Below are positions 35,219-44,018 of a stretch of 64,000 bases of DNA, piece by piece (position 1 is the first letter of the stretch; each line of letters starts with the position of its first letter). Source of the stretch: Erythrobacter rubeus (GTDB taxonomy: Bacteria; Pseudomonadota; Alphaproteobacteria; Sphingomonadales; Sphingomonadaceae). Position numbers and translations under genes: made by a program. The notes beneath the pieces were generated by a model. That model did no database searches and had not been told where the DNA came from. It was given only the letters and a program-made list of their open reading frames with translations. The DNA is taken from the NCBI RefSeq assembly GCF_014705715.1, contig NZ_JACXLC010000001.1, forward strand, positions 912,457 to 976,456, given 5' to 3'.

Positions 35219-35302
35219 ACGAACCTGATCCTGCGGGCTGGCCGGCGCAAACCTCGCCAGCCCGTCGATCACCACACTGACCGCACATTTCGGACCCGGC
35301 TC

Positions 35303-35797
35303 ATGCCTCAGATAGCCCAACTTGCTGAATTCTATTCCAGCCAAATTTTCTGGCTGCTAGTATTCTTCGGCATTACGTTTTTCCTCATCGGACGAGGCAT
35401 GGTGCCCAAGGTGATGGGCACGGTCGAACTGCGCGACAAGCAAATCGCCGATGACCTGGCAGCCGCGCAGGGCGCACGCGACGCCGCGGATGAGCAGGAA
35501 GAGGCGTGGCGGGTTCGCGAGAATGAAAATCGTGCTGCAGCTCAGGCTAAGATCGCCGAAGCGAAGGCCGAGGCTGCGGCCAAGACCGAAGCGAAGCTTG
35601 CGCGGGCGCAGAAACGTCTCGATGCCAAGCTCGAAAAGGCCGAAGCCGAAATCGAGGCTGCCCGTGAAAGCGCCATGACCGAGATCGAGGATGTGGCTGC
35701 CGAGGCAACTCAAGAGATCGTCGCGCGCCTTGCGGGCGGTAAGGTTGACAAACGCACCGCGCGCTCAGCGGTAAAGAAGGCGCTGACCAATGCCTGA
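35303..35797 (+). CDS. ATP synthase Fo subunit b' (second b-type subunit)
   Basis: A 164-residue peripheral stalk subunit with one N-terminal membrane helix (IFWLLVFFGITFFLIGRGMV) and a long, charged coiled coil rich in Ala, Glu and Lys. It is the b' type found alongside b in Alphaproteobacteria and photosynthetic bacteria. It overlaps the next gene by eight bases. Confidence 0.93.
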   Translation: MPQIAQLAEFYSSQIFWLLVFFGITFFLIGRGMVPKVMGTVELRDKQIADDLAAAQGARDAADEQEEAWRVRENENRAAAQAKIAEAKAEAAAKTEAKLARAQKRLDAKLEKAEAEIEAARESAMTEIEDVAAEATQEIVARLAGGKVDKRTARSAVKKALTNA

Positions 35798-36320
35798 AGC
35801 TCTAACCATTCTCGCGGCGGCAGGCGCCGATTATGCTCCACCTTCGGCCTTTGGCATTCAGGACTATGTCTGGGTGTCGCTGGCCATGCTCGTGCTTATC
35901 ATCGTGTTCCTTTGGAAAAAGGTTCCGAGCATGATCACTGGCGGTCTCGACAAGAAGATTGCCGAGATCAAACAGCAGCTCGACGAAGCGAAGAGCCTCC
36001 GCGCCGAGGCCGAGAAACTCCGTGACGAGTACGCTGCCAAGATCGCAAGCGCCGAGCAGGACGCGGAAAAGATGATGGAAGGTGCGCAGCGCGAGGCCGA
36101 TGCCATCCTCGAAAAGGCCGAAGCCGACAGCGAAGCCATGGTCGCCCGCCGCACGCGTATGGCCGAAGACAAGATCGCCGCTGCTGAGCGCGATGCCGTC
36201 GCCGGGGTCAAGGCCAAGGCCGTCGAAGCCGCAGCCAGTGCATCGCGCAAGCTCATCGCGGAACGTCACACCAGCGAAGATGATGCAAAGCTCGCGGACG
36301 AGGTTATCTCCTCGCTCTAA
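35790..36320 (+). CDS. atpF: ATP synthase Fo subunit b
   Basis: A 176-residue stalk subunit with one membrane helix (YVWVSLAMLVLIIVFLWKKV) near residue 28 and a coiled coil typical of b subunits (DEAKSLRAEAEKLRDEY). It ends the Fo gene run: the F1 genes are not here, as usual in Alphaproteobacteria, where they form a separate operon. Confidence 0.93.
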   Translation: MPEALTILAAAGADYAPPSAFGIQDYVWVSLAMLVLIIVFLWKKVPSMITGGLDKKIAEIKQQLDEAKSLRAEAEKLRDEYAAKIASAEQDAEKMMEGAQREADAILEKAEADSEAMVARRTRMAEDKIAAAERDAVAGVKAKAVEAAASASRKLIAERHTSEDDAKLADEVISSL

Positions 36321-36352
36321 GCGAGCGCATCGTTGAGATCCGAATAAGGGAA

Positions 36353-36391
36353 GGGCGGTCCTGCTTCATTTGGCAGGTGCCGCCTTTTTTC
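36353..36391 (+). terminator. Rho-independent terminator of the Fo cluster
   Basis: GGCGGTCCTGC pairs with GCAGGTGCCGCC around TTCATTTG, followed by six T residues. It lies about 30 bases after atpF. Confidence 0.85.
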
Positions 36392-36394
36392 TGC

Positions 36395-37375
36395 TCAGGC
36401 TCCGGGTTCGAATACCACTTTGCCGACCAGCTCACGGTTCGCCATCGCCTCAAATCCCTCACGCCAGCGGCTCAGCGGTAGCACGCGGTCGATTGCGGGG
36501 GTGATACGGCCCTCGGATGCAAGCCGCGCGACCTCTGCGTTGATGGCCGCGCCGCGCTCTGGGAAACGGCGCGCATACTCGCCCGCGCGGAGGCCGACGA
36601 TCGAGAATCCCTTGATCAGCGGAATGTTGGTCGCGACCTCCGCGATGCGCCCGCTCGTGAAGCCGACCACCACCAGCTTTCCGCCAAAAGCCGTGCAACG
36701 GGTGGACTCATCGAAAATGTCTCCGCCCACTGGGTCGAACACGATATCTGCAAGCGAGCCTTCGGTGATTTCGCTCACGCGCTCGCGAAAGCGCCCTTCG
36801 GCGAGGATGACTTGGTCGGGTTCGTGAAGCTCGGCGATGCGGCCGCGCTTTGCATCGATGCCCGTCGCCGCGATAACCCTTGCCCCCAGCGCCTTGGCCA
36901 GGTCGATCGCGGCAAGACCCACTCCGCCGCTCGCACCATGTACCAGCACCCATTGCCCCGCTTGCACATCGCAAAGCTCGACGAGGCCGGTGTATGCGGT
37001 CGAATAGGCGGCGCCCATGGCGGCAGCGGTGGCAAACTCCACCCCTTCCGGCATGCGGGAAAGGCCGCGTTCCGGGATCGCCGCAAGCTCCGCAAATGCG
37101 CCCGTCTTGTTCCCGCCCATCACACGGTCGCCGGGTGCGAAAACGCTGTCGGGCCCGGCCTCGATCACCTCGCCCGCCAGTTCCAAGCCGCTGGTGAAGG
37201 GCAGTGCCGGTTTGAACTGGTATTCCCCCCGCGTCATCAGCAGGTCGGGGAAATTGAGGGAGGCTGCGCGCACCCGGACCAGCACCTCATCTGGCCCACG
37301 CTTGGTAACCGGCGTATCGACCAGCGACACTCCGCTCAGATCGTGAGTGAGCTGTTCAACTCTTAATGCCTGCAT
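36395..37375 (-). CDS. Quinone oxidoreductase-like NADPH-dependent MDR enzyme
   Basis: Medium-chain dehydrogenase/reductase of about 326 residues, quinone oxidoreductase type without the zinc-binding cysteines of alcohol dehydrogenases. The N-terminal domain has VRVRAASLNFPDLLMTRGEY and the nucleotide-binding part VHGASGGVGLAAIDLAKALG. The ATG at 37375 gives MQALRVEQLTHD and sits 5 bases after the gloB stop, so the two are likely one transcript. Substrate could be quinones or reactive enones; unknown. Confidence 0.88.
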   Translation of the reverse strand: MQALRVEQLTHDLSGVSLVDTPVTKRGPDEVLVRVRAASLNFPDLLMTRGEYQFKPALPFTSGLELAGEVIEAGPDSVFAPGDRVMGGNKTGAFAELAAIPERGLSRMPEGVEFATAAAMGAAYSTAYTGLVELCDVQAGQWVLVHGASGGVGLAAIDLAKALGARVIAATGIDAKRGRIAELHEPDQVILAEGRFRERVSEITEGSLADIVFDPVGGDIFDESTRCTAFGGKLVVVGFTSGRIAEVATNIPLIKGFSIVGLRAGEYARRFPERGAAINAEVARLASEGRITPAIDRVLPLSRWREGFEAMANRELVGKVVFEPGA

Positions 37376-37380
37376 GGCAG

Positions 37381-38136
37381 TTAGAAGTTGTCCTTGGCTT
37401 CGCGCAGTGCGGCAAAGGTCTCGTGCGGAGTGTTCCCGCCCCATCTCGCCATCAACGCCGGGTCGTCGGCGCGCAGGAAGGGGTTCGTTTCGAGCTCGCG
37501 TTTGAGCACGGTCGGAACGGTTGGTTCGCCGCGGGCGCGTTTCTCATCAACTTCTCTCGCATAGGCCTTTAGAGCCTTGTTGTCGGGATCTGCGTGCAGA
37601 GCGAACTTGGCGTTCGCCTGGGTGTATTCGTGCGCGCAATACAGCGTCGTCGCGGTCGACATGCGCTTGATCCGCTCAAGGCTGTTCCAGAATTGCTTGG
37701 GCTCACCCTCGAACATCCGGCCGCAGCCAAGGGCGAATACGGCATCGCCGACAAGGGCGATCCCTTCCTCGACGATGTGGTAGGCGATGTGCCCATTGGT
37801 GTGACCCGATACGTCGATCACCTCGGCGCGGTGTTCGCCGAGATTGACGCTGTCGCCGTGGCTCACAACCCGGTCGATAGGAGACAGCTTCTCAACCTCC
37901 TTCGGGGCGAGCACGCGCGCGCCGGTTGCTTCGACGATCTCCTTGTTCCCGCCCGCATGGTCTGGATGCCAATGCGTGTTCCAGATGTGGGTGATCGTCC
38001 AACCCTTTGCGTCCGCCTGCTTCAGGTATTCCTTCGCATCAGGCGTATCGATTGCGGCGGTTTCATCCGTCACCGAATTGTGCAGCAGGAAACCGTAATT
38101 GTCGGTGAGGCAGGGGAACTGGTGGACTGTGAGCAT
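37381..38136 (-). CDS. gloB: Hydroxyacylglutathione hydrolase (glyoxalase II)
   Basis: Hydrolyses S-D-lactoylglutathione to D-lactate and glutathione, completing methylglyoxal detoxification. The metallo-beta-lactamase metal motif NTHWHPDHAGG carries H55, H57, D59 and H60. Further ligands are in VSGHTNGHIAYH and ALGCGRMFEG, and the C-terminal YCAHEYTQANAKFA is family specific. Length 251 is normal. It heads a two-gene unit with the oxidoreductase downstream. Confidence 0.93.
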   Translation of the reverse strand: MLTVHQFPCLTDNYGFLLHNSVTDETAAIDTPDAKEYLKQADAKGWTITHIWNTHWHPDHAGGNKEIVEATGARVLAPKEVEKLSPIDRVVSHGDSVNLGEHRAEVIDVSGHTNGHIAYHIVEEGIALVGDAVFALGCGRMFEGEPKQFWNSLERIKRMSTATTLYCAHEYTQANAKFALHADPDNKALKAYAREVDEKRARGEPTVPTVLKRELETNPFLRADDPALMARWGGNTPHETFAALREAKDNF

Positions 38137-38317
38137 GGGGATGTCATACGCCTCTCTGCCAAAGTAGGAAAGGGCGGGTTGGTGTTTCGCACGCCATCCG
38201 GCGTGCGGTCTCCTCGCTCGTGCGATCTGAAGGTCGCGTCGCTGCGGGCGGCTGCTAGCAGCCGTTCAGTTATTGGTCACGGCAGTCAAAGCGCGACCGC
38301 GCGTCGGCCGGTTAGGC

Positions 38318-38350
38318 CGAAAGGCGTGGATCGGATGATCCACGCCTCTC
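38318..38350 (-). terminator. Probable terminator after rpsA
   Basis: On the minus strand AGGCGTGGATC pairs perfectly with GATCCACGCCT around ATCC (38322-38347), followed by TTCGG. The stem is strong but the T run is short, so efficiency is uncertain. Confidence 0.6.
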
Positions 38351-38357
38351 AACAAGA

Positions 38358-40064
38358 TCAGTCGTCCGACTTCTTGAGCGCTTCTCCCAGGATGTCGCCG
38401 AGCGATGCGCCGCTGTCGGAAGAACCGAACTGCTGCACCGCTTCCTTCTCTTCGGCGATCTGACGCGCCTTGATCGAGAAGTTCGGCTTCTTCGAACGGT
38501 CGAATCCGGTGACCATCGCATCGACCTTGCTGCCGACCTGGAAACGGTCGGGACGCTGTTCGTCGCGGTCGCGGCTGAGATCGGAGCGCTTGATGAAGCC
38601 GGTTGCACCATCGTCGCCAACCTGCACTTCGAGGCCGCCATCGCGGACTTCGAGGACAGTGACGGTAACGGTCTGGCCCTTGCGCAGAGCGCTGGCATCG
38701 GCGCCATCAGCCGACGGTGCGCCCTTTTCGAGCTGCTTCATGCCGAGGCTGATGCGTTCCTTTTCGACATCGACGTCGAGAACGACCGCCTTGACCTGCT
38801 CACCCTTGCGGTGGAGCGCCAGCGCGTCTTCGCCCGAGATGCCCCACGCGATGTCGGACATGTGGACCATGCCATCGACGTCGCCATCGAGGCCGATGAA
38901 CAGACCGAATTCGGTGGCGTTCTTGACTTCGCCTTCGACTTCGGCGCCCACCGGATACTTCTCGGCGAACTCGTCCCACGGGTTGCCCTGGGCCTGCTTG
39001 AGGCCGAGCGAGATGCGACGCTTTTCGCTGTCCACTTCGAGGACGACCACTTCGACTTCCTGCGAGGTCGAAACGATCTTGCCCGGGTGCACGTTCTTCT
39101 TGGTCCAGCTCATTTCGCTCACGTGGACGAGGCCTTCGATGCCCGGCTCCAGTTCCACGAACGCACCGTATTCGGTGATGTTGGTGACCTGGCCGCTCAG
39201 CTTCGCGCCGACCGGGTATTTCGCAGCGACGCCATCCCATGGATCGCTTTCGAGCTGCTTCATGCCCAGGCTGATGCGCTGCGTATCGGAGTTGATGCGC
39301 ACGATCTGCACGGTGACAGTCTGGCCGATTTCGATGATCTCGCTTGGGTGATTGACCCGCTTGTAGCTCATGTCGGTGACGTGGAGCAGGCCGTCAATGC
39401 CGCCGAGGTCCACGAACGCACCGTAATCGGTGATGTTCTTGACCACGCCGTCGATCACCTGACCTTCGGCCAGCTTGTCGATCAGCTCGCTGCGCTGTTC
39501 GGCGCGCGTTTCTTCGAGAACGGCGCGGCGCGAGACCACGATGTTGCCGCGGCGACGGTCCATTTTCAGGATCTGGAACGGCTGAGGCATATCCATCAGC
39601 GGCGTGACATCGCGCACGGGGCGGATATCGACCTGGCTGCCGGGAAGGAAGGCTACTGCGCCGTCGAGGTCGACGGTGAAGCCGCCTTTGACGCGGCCGA
39701 AGATGCGGCCTTCGACGCGGGCGCTTTCGCCGAATTCGTTTTCGAGCTTGTCCCACGCGGCTTCGCGGCGGGCGCGGTCGCGGCTGAGCATTGCCTCGCC
39801 GTCGGCGTTTTCGACGCGGTCGACATAGACTTCGACTTCATCGCCGACCGACAGGCCGTGATCGTCTTCGCCGCGCGCGAATTCCTTGAGATTGATGCGG
39901 CCTTCGGATTTGAGGCCTACGTCGACCACAGCCATGCCGGCTTCGATCGAGGTCACGGTGCCTTTGACAACGCGGCCTTCGAAACCATCGCTGTCGGCGC
40001 CGCCGAGTTGTTCATTGAGAAGCGCTTCGAAATCGTCGCGCGTTGGGTTGGGCGAAGTCGCCAT
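38358..40064 (-). CDS. rpsA: 30S ribosomal protein S1
   Basis: mRNA-binding ribosomal protein with six S1 repeats in 568 residues, including two N-terminal ribosome-binding repeats and FVDLGGIDGLLHVTDMSYKR, AFVELEPGIEGLVHVSEMSW and FIGLDGDVDGMVHMSDIAW in the later ones. Start ATG at 40064 gives MATSPNPTRDDFEALLNEQL, the usual alphaproteobacterial N-terminus. A long spacer separates it from cmk; S1 commonly autoregulates its own mRNA. Confidence 0.95.
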   Translation of the reverse strand: MATSPNPTRDDFEALLNEQLGGADSDGFEGRVVKGTVTSIEAGMAVVDVGLKSEGRINLKEFARGEDDHGLSVGDEVEVYVDRVENADGEAMLSRDRARREAAWDKLENEFGESARVEGRIFGRVKGGFTVDLDGAVAFLPGSQVDIRPVRDVTPLMDMPQPFQILKMDRRRGNIVVSRRAVLEETRAEQRSELIDKLAEGQVIDGVVKNITDYGAFVDLGGIDGLLHVTDMSYKRVNHPSEIIEIGQTVTVQIVRINSDTQRISLGMKQLESDPWDGVAAKYPVGAKLSGQVTNITEYGAFVELEPGIEGLVHVSEMSWTKKNVHPGKIVSTSQEVEVVVLEVDSEKRRISLGLKQAQGNPWDEFAEKYPVGAEVEGEVKNATEFGLFIGLDGDVDGMVHMSDIAWGISGEDALALHRKGEQVKAVVLDVDVEKERISLGMKQLEKGAPSADGADASALRKGQTVTVTVLEVRDGGLEVQVGDDGATGFIKRSDLSRDRDEQRPDRFQVGSKVDAMVTGFDRSKKPNFSIKARQIAEEKEAVQQFGSSDSGASLGDILGEALKKSDD

Positions 40065-40531
40065 AAGAGGAATGATCCTGTCTATCGTTTTGCTACCGGC
40101 CACCGGTTTTCCGGGGTCTTAAACTGCCTCCCACGCACCATTGCGGGGGCTAGCAGGGCAAGAGGCCGACATCTCCGCACCGCCGAATGCGAGTGCAAAG
40201 GTCCTTTCAACCAAGCGATTGCGAGAACGGGCGCGCGCTTAAGCGAAACGCGGCGTAAAGGCAAGGGAAATGCGATGTGCGGCGGCTCGGGCGCGCGGAG
40301 CGAGACATGGACCGCGTTAGTGGATGCTTTGGAAAATATGCCGATCTGCGCTCCGCCCCGGATTTGCGCGGGTTCAAGCCGGTTTCGCGCGAAGAAAGTG
40401 TCAGCTTTCAGCGACCCGGTGTGACTTTTCGCGCGGGCTCGGGTGCGATAGGAGGTGAGGGCGGTGCACGGCATGGCTCGACCCTGCGCCATCGCAGTCC
40501 ATGTAGGAAAGGCGAAACACCCGCCCTGTCC
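40065..40531 (-). other. 467-base spacer and probable leader of rpsA
   Basis: I found no convincing gene in this stretch. On the minus strand TTGCCT (40264-40259), 17 bases, then TAAGCG (40241-40236) could be a weak promoter, giving a leader of around 170 bases. Near the start codon CCGGAAAACCGG and GTGGCC-type inverted repeats could fold. The long leader may allow S1 autoregulation. This is inferred. Confidence 0.3.
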
Positions 40532-41155
40532 CTATTCTCCGAGCTTTTGCTCCACCGCTTCGCGCACGGTTTCGAACGCCTGCTCGCGGTCGAAGCTCGT
40601 GGTGTCGATAATGAGCGCATCGCTCGCAGCCTTTAGCGGTGCATCGGTCCGGTTGATGTCGCGCGCATCGCGCCGCGTAATGTCCGCTTCGACATCGGCC
40701 AATTGGACCTCGACGCCGCGGTCGGTCATCTCAAGCCAGCGACGCCGCGCGCGCTCCTGCACGCTTGCGGTGATGAACAGCTTTACGTCGGCATCGGGAG
40801 CGATGACCGTGCCGATATCGCGCCCGTCAAGGATCGCTCCGCCTGGCTGGGTGGCAAAGGTGCGCTGGCGCTCGAACAGTTTCTGCCGGACGCCCGGATG
40901 CACCGATACCCTGCTGGCAAGGCTGCCTACGTCTTCGGAGCGCAAGATATCGTCGGCGAGCAATTCGTCATCGAAATCGCAGGCAGCGACGGCATCCGCC
41001 TCCGCATCGGGGTTTCCGCCATTGAGCCAGACCTGCTGGCCGACAGCGCGGTAGAGCAGGCCCGTATCGAGGTGCGGCAGGCCAAAATGCGCCGCCAACT
41101 TCTTGGCAATCGTGCCTTTGCCCGACGCGGTCGGGCCATCGACAGCGATGATCAT
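40532..41155 (-). CDS. cmk: Cytidylate kinase
   Basis: Phosphorylates CMP and dCMP using ATP. The P-loop is AVDGPTASGKGTIAKKLA at the N-terminus, followed by LDTGLLYRAVG and GRDIGTVIAPDADVKLFITA. Length 207. It overlaps the small membrane gene upstream by four bases and lies before rpsA as is common in Proteobacteria. Confidence 0.95.
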   Translation of the reverse strand: MIIAVDGPTASGKGTIAKKLAAHFGLPHLDTGLLYRAVGQQVWLNGGNPDAEADAVAACDFDDELLADDILRSEDVGSLASRVSVHPGVRQKLFERQRTFATQPGGAILDGRDIGTVIAPDADVKLFITASVQERARRRWLEMTDRGVEVQLADVEADITRRDARDINRTDAPLKAASDALIIDTTSFDREQAFETVREAVEQKLGE

Positions 41156-41361
41156 GAGAAAATGTCCTTGGCCTTTTCCGGCGAGAGCGAGCGGCGCTCA
41201 CGCGAGCGCCAGCGAAAATGGAGCACCGTCAAACCGATTAAGGCAGCGGCGAGATTGACACTCAGCAACACCCAATCGGGCGTTCCGTCGTTCCAGTACA
41301 GAGCGGAACCGACCGCGAACACGAACAGGATTGCGGCTGCGAGAAGACGGCGTTTGATCAC
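41152..41361 (-). CDS. Small hypothetical membrane protein
   Basis: A 69-residue protein starting at GTG 41361, overlapping the gene upstream (GTGA) and cmk (ATGA). Two hydrophobic segments (LLAAAILFVFAVGSALYW, WVLLSVNLAAALIGLTVL) are joined by NDGTPD, with a basic C-terminal stretch (RWRSRERRSL). I do not recognise the family. The double four-base overlap is the best evidence that it is translated. Confidence 0.7.
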   Translation of the reverse strand: MIKRRLLAAAILFVFAVGSALYWNDGTPDWVLLSVNLAAALIGLTVLHFRWRSRERRSLSPEKAKDIFS

Positions 41362-41630
41362 GTCGGCTTTGTGTCGCGGCGGGTGCGTGCGCGCAAGGCC
41401 TTGAACAGGCCGAATATCGCAATTGCGGCCCAGAACCCCTCGAGCACGAGGCTCGGCCAGTTCGTGTGCACCATCAGCGAGACCGTGAGCAGTGCCGCTC
41501 CCGACAGGTTCACGCCGTGGAGGATGAACGGGTTGGGCTGCTCGACATAGGTAAGATAGGCGTAGGCCCCGATGATGCAGGCGGTGCCGACGAAGCCGAC
41601 ATAGCTCGCCCAATCGAGTTCAGCGATCAC
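41358..41630 (-). CDS. CBU_0592-type small membrane protein
   Basis: A 90-residue membrane protein of the CBU_0592 type, with three predicted helices (SYVGFVGTACIIGAYAYLTY, GVNLSGAALLTVSLMVH, LVLEGFWAAIAIFGLFKAL). Function unknown. It overlaps the aroA stop by four bases and the next gene by four, so it is inside the aroA-cmk transcript. Confidence 0.75.
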   Translation of the reverse strand: MIAELDWASYVGFVGTACIIGAYAYLTYVEQPNPFILHGVNLSGAALLTVSLMVHTNWPSLVLEGFWAAIAIFGLFKALRARTRRDTKPT

Positions 41631-43015
41631 TGCGTTGCTCCTGCGAGAAGGTCCATGAAGGTCGGAAAGCTGGTCGAAATCGGCGCGGTATCGTCCACGC
41701 TCACGCCGTCGCGGCTCGCAAGTCCGGCGACTCCCATGCTCATCGCGATCCTGTGATCGAGCTTCGTCTCGACATATGTGCCTGCGGGAGTGCCCGGCAG
41801 GGGATCGCCGCCTGTGCCGTGGATGATGAGGCCGTCCTCCTGTTCCTCGACGCGTGCACCGGCGAGTGTGAGCGCTTCCGCCATCGCCGACAGCCGGTCG
41901 CTTTCCTTGACGCGCAATTCTTCGAGGCCGCTGGTCCGCGTCGTGCCGTCTGCCAGGGCAGCGGCGACGAAAAGCACGGGAAATTCGTCGATCATCGACG
42001 GGGCGAGCGTGGGGTCGATATCCGCGCCCTTGAGATCCGAGTGGCGCACGCGCAGGTCTGCAACCGGCTCACCGCCGACCTCGCGCGGGTCAATCTCCTC
42101 GATATCTCCGCCCATCTGTCGCAGCGCGTGGACAATGCCTGCGCGCGTGACGTTCATTCCGACATTGCGGATGGTGATATCGCTACCGGGCACGATCAGC
42201 GCCGCGACGATGAAGAACGCTGCCGAAGAGGGGTCGCCGGGCACGACCACGTGCTGCGGCACAAGGTCTGCTTCGCCGCGGATGGAGATCAGCCGCTCCC
42301 CATCCTGCTCTCCGATTTCAAGTTCTGCGCCAAAACGTGCGAGCATGCGTTCGGTATGATCGCGGGTCGCGACGGGCTCTATCACGCGGGTGATGCCGGG
42401 CGTGTTGAGCCCGGCGAGTAACACAGCGCTTTTCACCTGCGCGCTCGCCACCGGCAGGCGGTAGGTGATGGGGACAGCCGGGAGCGCACCGCGCAGCATC
42501 AAAGGCAGGGTGCCGCCGCTCGACGCCTCGAAGCTCGCGCCCATTTGCGAAAGCGGCTCGATCACCCGGTTCATCGGCCTGCCGGAAAGGCTCGCGTCGC
42601 CGGTGAACGTCGCGCTGAAGCCATGGCTGGCGAGCAATCCCATCAGCAGCCGTGTCGAGGTGCCCGAATTGCCCATGTCGAGAGCTTGTCTCGGCTCGAT
42701 CAGGCTGCCGACGCCTGCGCCGTGAACGCGCCAGGTGCCGTTATCCGCGCGTTCGATGTCGGCGCCCAATTGCCGCATGGCGGATGCGGTCGCAAGCACG
42801 TCCTCACCCTCAAGCAATCCTTCGATCGTGCTCTCGCCCACTGCGAGCGAGGCAAACATCAGCGCGCGGTGGCTGATCGATTTGTCGCCGGGCACGCTGA
42901 TCGTCCCCTTGAGCGGACCGGAGGAATGGAAGGTGTGGGCTGGCAATTGCGAAGATCCGTGATTACGTCGGCGTTCGAGACGCGCTGCTTTGACAGTGCC
43001 CCGTGCATCTGGCAA
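41627..43015 (-). CDS. aroA: 3-phosphoshikimate 1-carboxyvinyltransferase (EPSP synthase)
   Basis: Sixth step of the shikimate pathway. The substrate-binding motifs GTISVPGDKSISHRALMFAS, LDMGNSGTSTRLLMGLLA and RVKESDRLSAMAEAL are intact. The predicted start at 43015 is a TTG and the first ~25 residues are not family-like, so the true start may be nearer HTFHSSGPLKG. It heads the aroA-membrane-membrane-cmk run, and divergent TIGR02300 lies 98 bases upstream, a common alphaproteobacterial layout. Confidence 0.93.
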   Translation of the reverse strand: MPDARGTVKAARLERRRNHGSSQLPAHTFHSSGPLKGTISVPGDKSISHRALMFASLAVGESTIEGLLEGEDVLATASAMRQLGADIERADNGTWRVHGAGVGSLIEPRQALDMGNSGTSTRLLMGLLASHGFSATFTGDASLSGRPMNRVIEPLSQMGASFEASSGGTLPLMLRGALPAVPITYRLPVASAQVKSAVLLAGLNTPGITRVIEPVATRDHTERMLARFGAELEIGEQDGERLISIRGEADLVPQHVVVPGDPSSAAFFIVAALIVPGSDITIRNVGMNVTRAGIVHALRQMGGDIEEIDPREVGGEPVADLRVRHSDLKGADIDPTLAPSMIDEFPVLFVAAALADGTTRTSGLEELRVKESDRLSAMAEALTLAGARVEEQEDGLIIHGTGGDPLPGTPAGTYVETKLDHRIAMSMGVAGLASRDGVSVDDTAPISTSFPTFMDLLAGATQ

Positions 43016-43113
43016 GGCGCGCCGCGATCTTGATTCCGGTATGATCCGGTCCCAATAAAATGCGAAATCACGCCGCCGCCAGATGAGCGGGCAAGACTAA
43101 GGATTTAGTGAGA

Positions 43114-43461
43114 ATGGCCAAGCCAGAATGGGGCACCAAGCGTTCCTGCCCCAAATGCGGGGAACGCTTTTACGACCTCGGCAATGATGAGCCGGTAACC
43201 TGCATCGAATGCGGTGAGGAATGGTATCCCGAGCCGGTGCTGAAATCGAAGCAGCCGATCCCGTTCGACGATGACAAGAAGAAGAAGGATGGCGAGGCCG
43301 ACAGCGATCTTTCCGGCGACGATGATGAAGATGATGAGCTGAAAGACATCGAGAACATCGATGACGAGGAAGACTCGCCCGATAACGATGTCGATCTCGG
43401 CGGCGACGATGATCTCGGCGTGTCCAAGGGCAAGGGCGACGACGAAGACGAAGATAATTAA
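43114..43461 (+). CDS. TIGR02300 family protein
   Basis: A 115-residue protein found upstream of aroA in many Alphaproteobacteria. The N-terminus has a zinc-ribbon-like pair of CxxC motifs (CPKCGERFYDLG and CIECGEEWYP). The second half is highly acidic (runs of Asp/Glu with few hydrophobics), probably disordered. The function is unknown. ATG at 43114 is preferred over GTG at 43108. Confidence 0.85.
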   Translation: MAKPEWGTKRSCPKCGERFYDLGNDEPVTCIECGEEWYPEPVLKSKQPIPFDDDKKKKDGEADSDLSGDDDEDDELKDIENIDDEEDSPDNDVDLGGDDDLGVSKGKGDDEDEDN

Positions 43462-43556
43462 ATCTTGCGTTTCGCGAGGGGCAGTCCTAGAGGGCCTGCT
43501 CCTTGCGAAAGCGAGGGTTTGGCTCTATCTTTCATAGGGTCAAAATTCGATGATAA

Positions 43557-43632
43557 GGGGCCTTAGCTCAGCTGGGAGAGCGCAACACTGGCAGTGTTGA
43601 GGTCAGCGGTTCGATCCCGCTAGGCTCCACCA
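43557..43632 (+). tRNA. tRNA-Ala (GGC)
   Basis: The plus strand folds as a cloverleaf of 76 bases with encoded CCA. GGGGCCT pairs with AGGCTCC (one G-T), the D arm is AGCTCAGCTGGGAGAGC, the anticodon stem CAACACTGGCAGTGTTG encloses anticodon GGC, and the T arm is GCGGTTCGATCCCGC. Confidence 0.95.
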
Positions 43633-43855
43633 TCGACTTGTCTTTCTGGCCTGAGCGGGCTGCAAATCGTGCTCCGTTGCGCTTCCGGTGCTCACGACCT
43701 TGAAGGTCGCTGCGCTCCGGCTCACAACGAAGCACGATTTTCGCTTTCACTCAGACCTAAAATACAAGCCGATGGCGATGTAGATATAAGCCGGTTTCAA
43801 ATTGAGACCGCACGCTGGCCGACGAGGTTTCGTCCGCCGGCGTTTTTCGCGTTTA

Positions 43856-43910
43856 CGGGAGTTTCCCAGAAAAAGTGGGCACCACTTTTTCGGTTCGGGA
43901 AGCGACCAGA
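43856..43910 (+). repeat. 55-bp direct repeat, copy 1
   Basis: Starts CGGGAGTTTCCCAG and ends CGGGAAGCGACCAGA. The centre GAAAAAGTGG GCA CCACTTTTTC is a perfect 10-bp hairpin (43869-43891), with outer TTCCC/GGGAA able to extend it. It is identical to copy 2, 6 bases away. Confidence 0.9.
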
Positions 43911-43916
43911 TGAAAG

Positions 43917-43971
43917 CGGGAGTTTCCCAGAAAAAGTGGGCACCACTTTTTCGGTTCGGGAAGCGACCAGA
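43917..43971 (+). repeat. 55-bp direct repeat, copy 2
   Basis: Identical in all 55 bases to copy 1, with a period of 61 because of the spacer TGAAAG. The AT-rich arms with a GC core resemble intrinsic terminators on both strands. The copies end 48 bases before the ffh start codon. Confidence 0.9.
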
Positions 43972-44018
43972 CAAGCAAGACGAGCGTGGGCCGGAGCCCG
44001 CGCGAGGAGTTGAAGACG

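Larger units (their letters stand above)
43633..44018. other. 386-base spacer between tRNA-Ala and ffh
   Basis: No gene is convincing here. The section 43856-43971 is filled by two identical direct repeats (separate entries). The left part has GCTCCGGTGCTCACGACCTTGAAGG-like runs without recognisable structure. The promoter of ffh must lie in or after the repeats unless it reads through from the tRNA. Confidence 0.5.

Noticed and set aside
38811..40424. Long open frame on the plus strand opposite rpsA
   Set aside because: It mirrors the six S1 repeats of rpsA on the other strand; composition (His, Asp, Phe) is that of an antisense frame.
43856..43971. Two repeats considered as a CRISPR array
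   Set aside because: Only two units with a 6-base spacer and no cas genes; the hairpin-bearing repeats fit an intergenic repeat family better.
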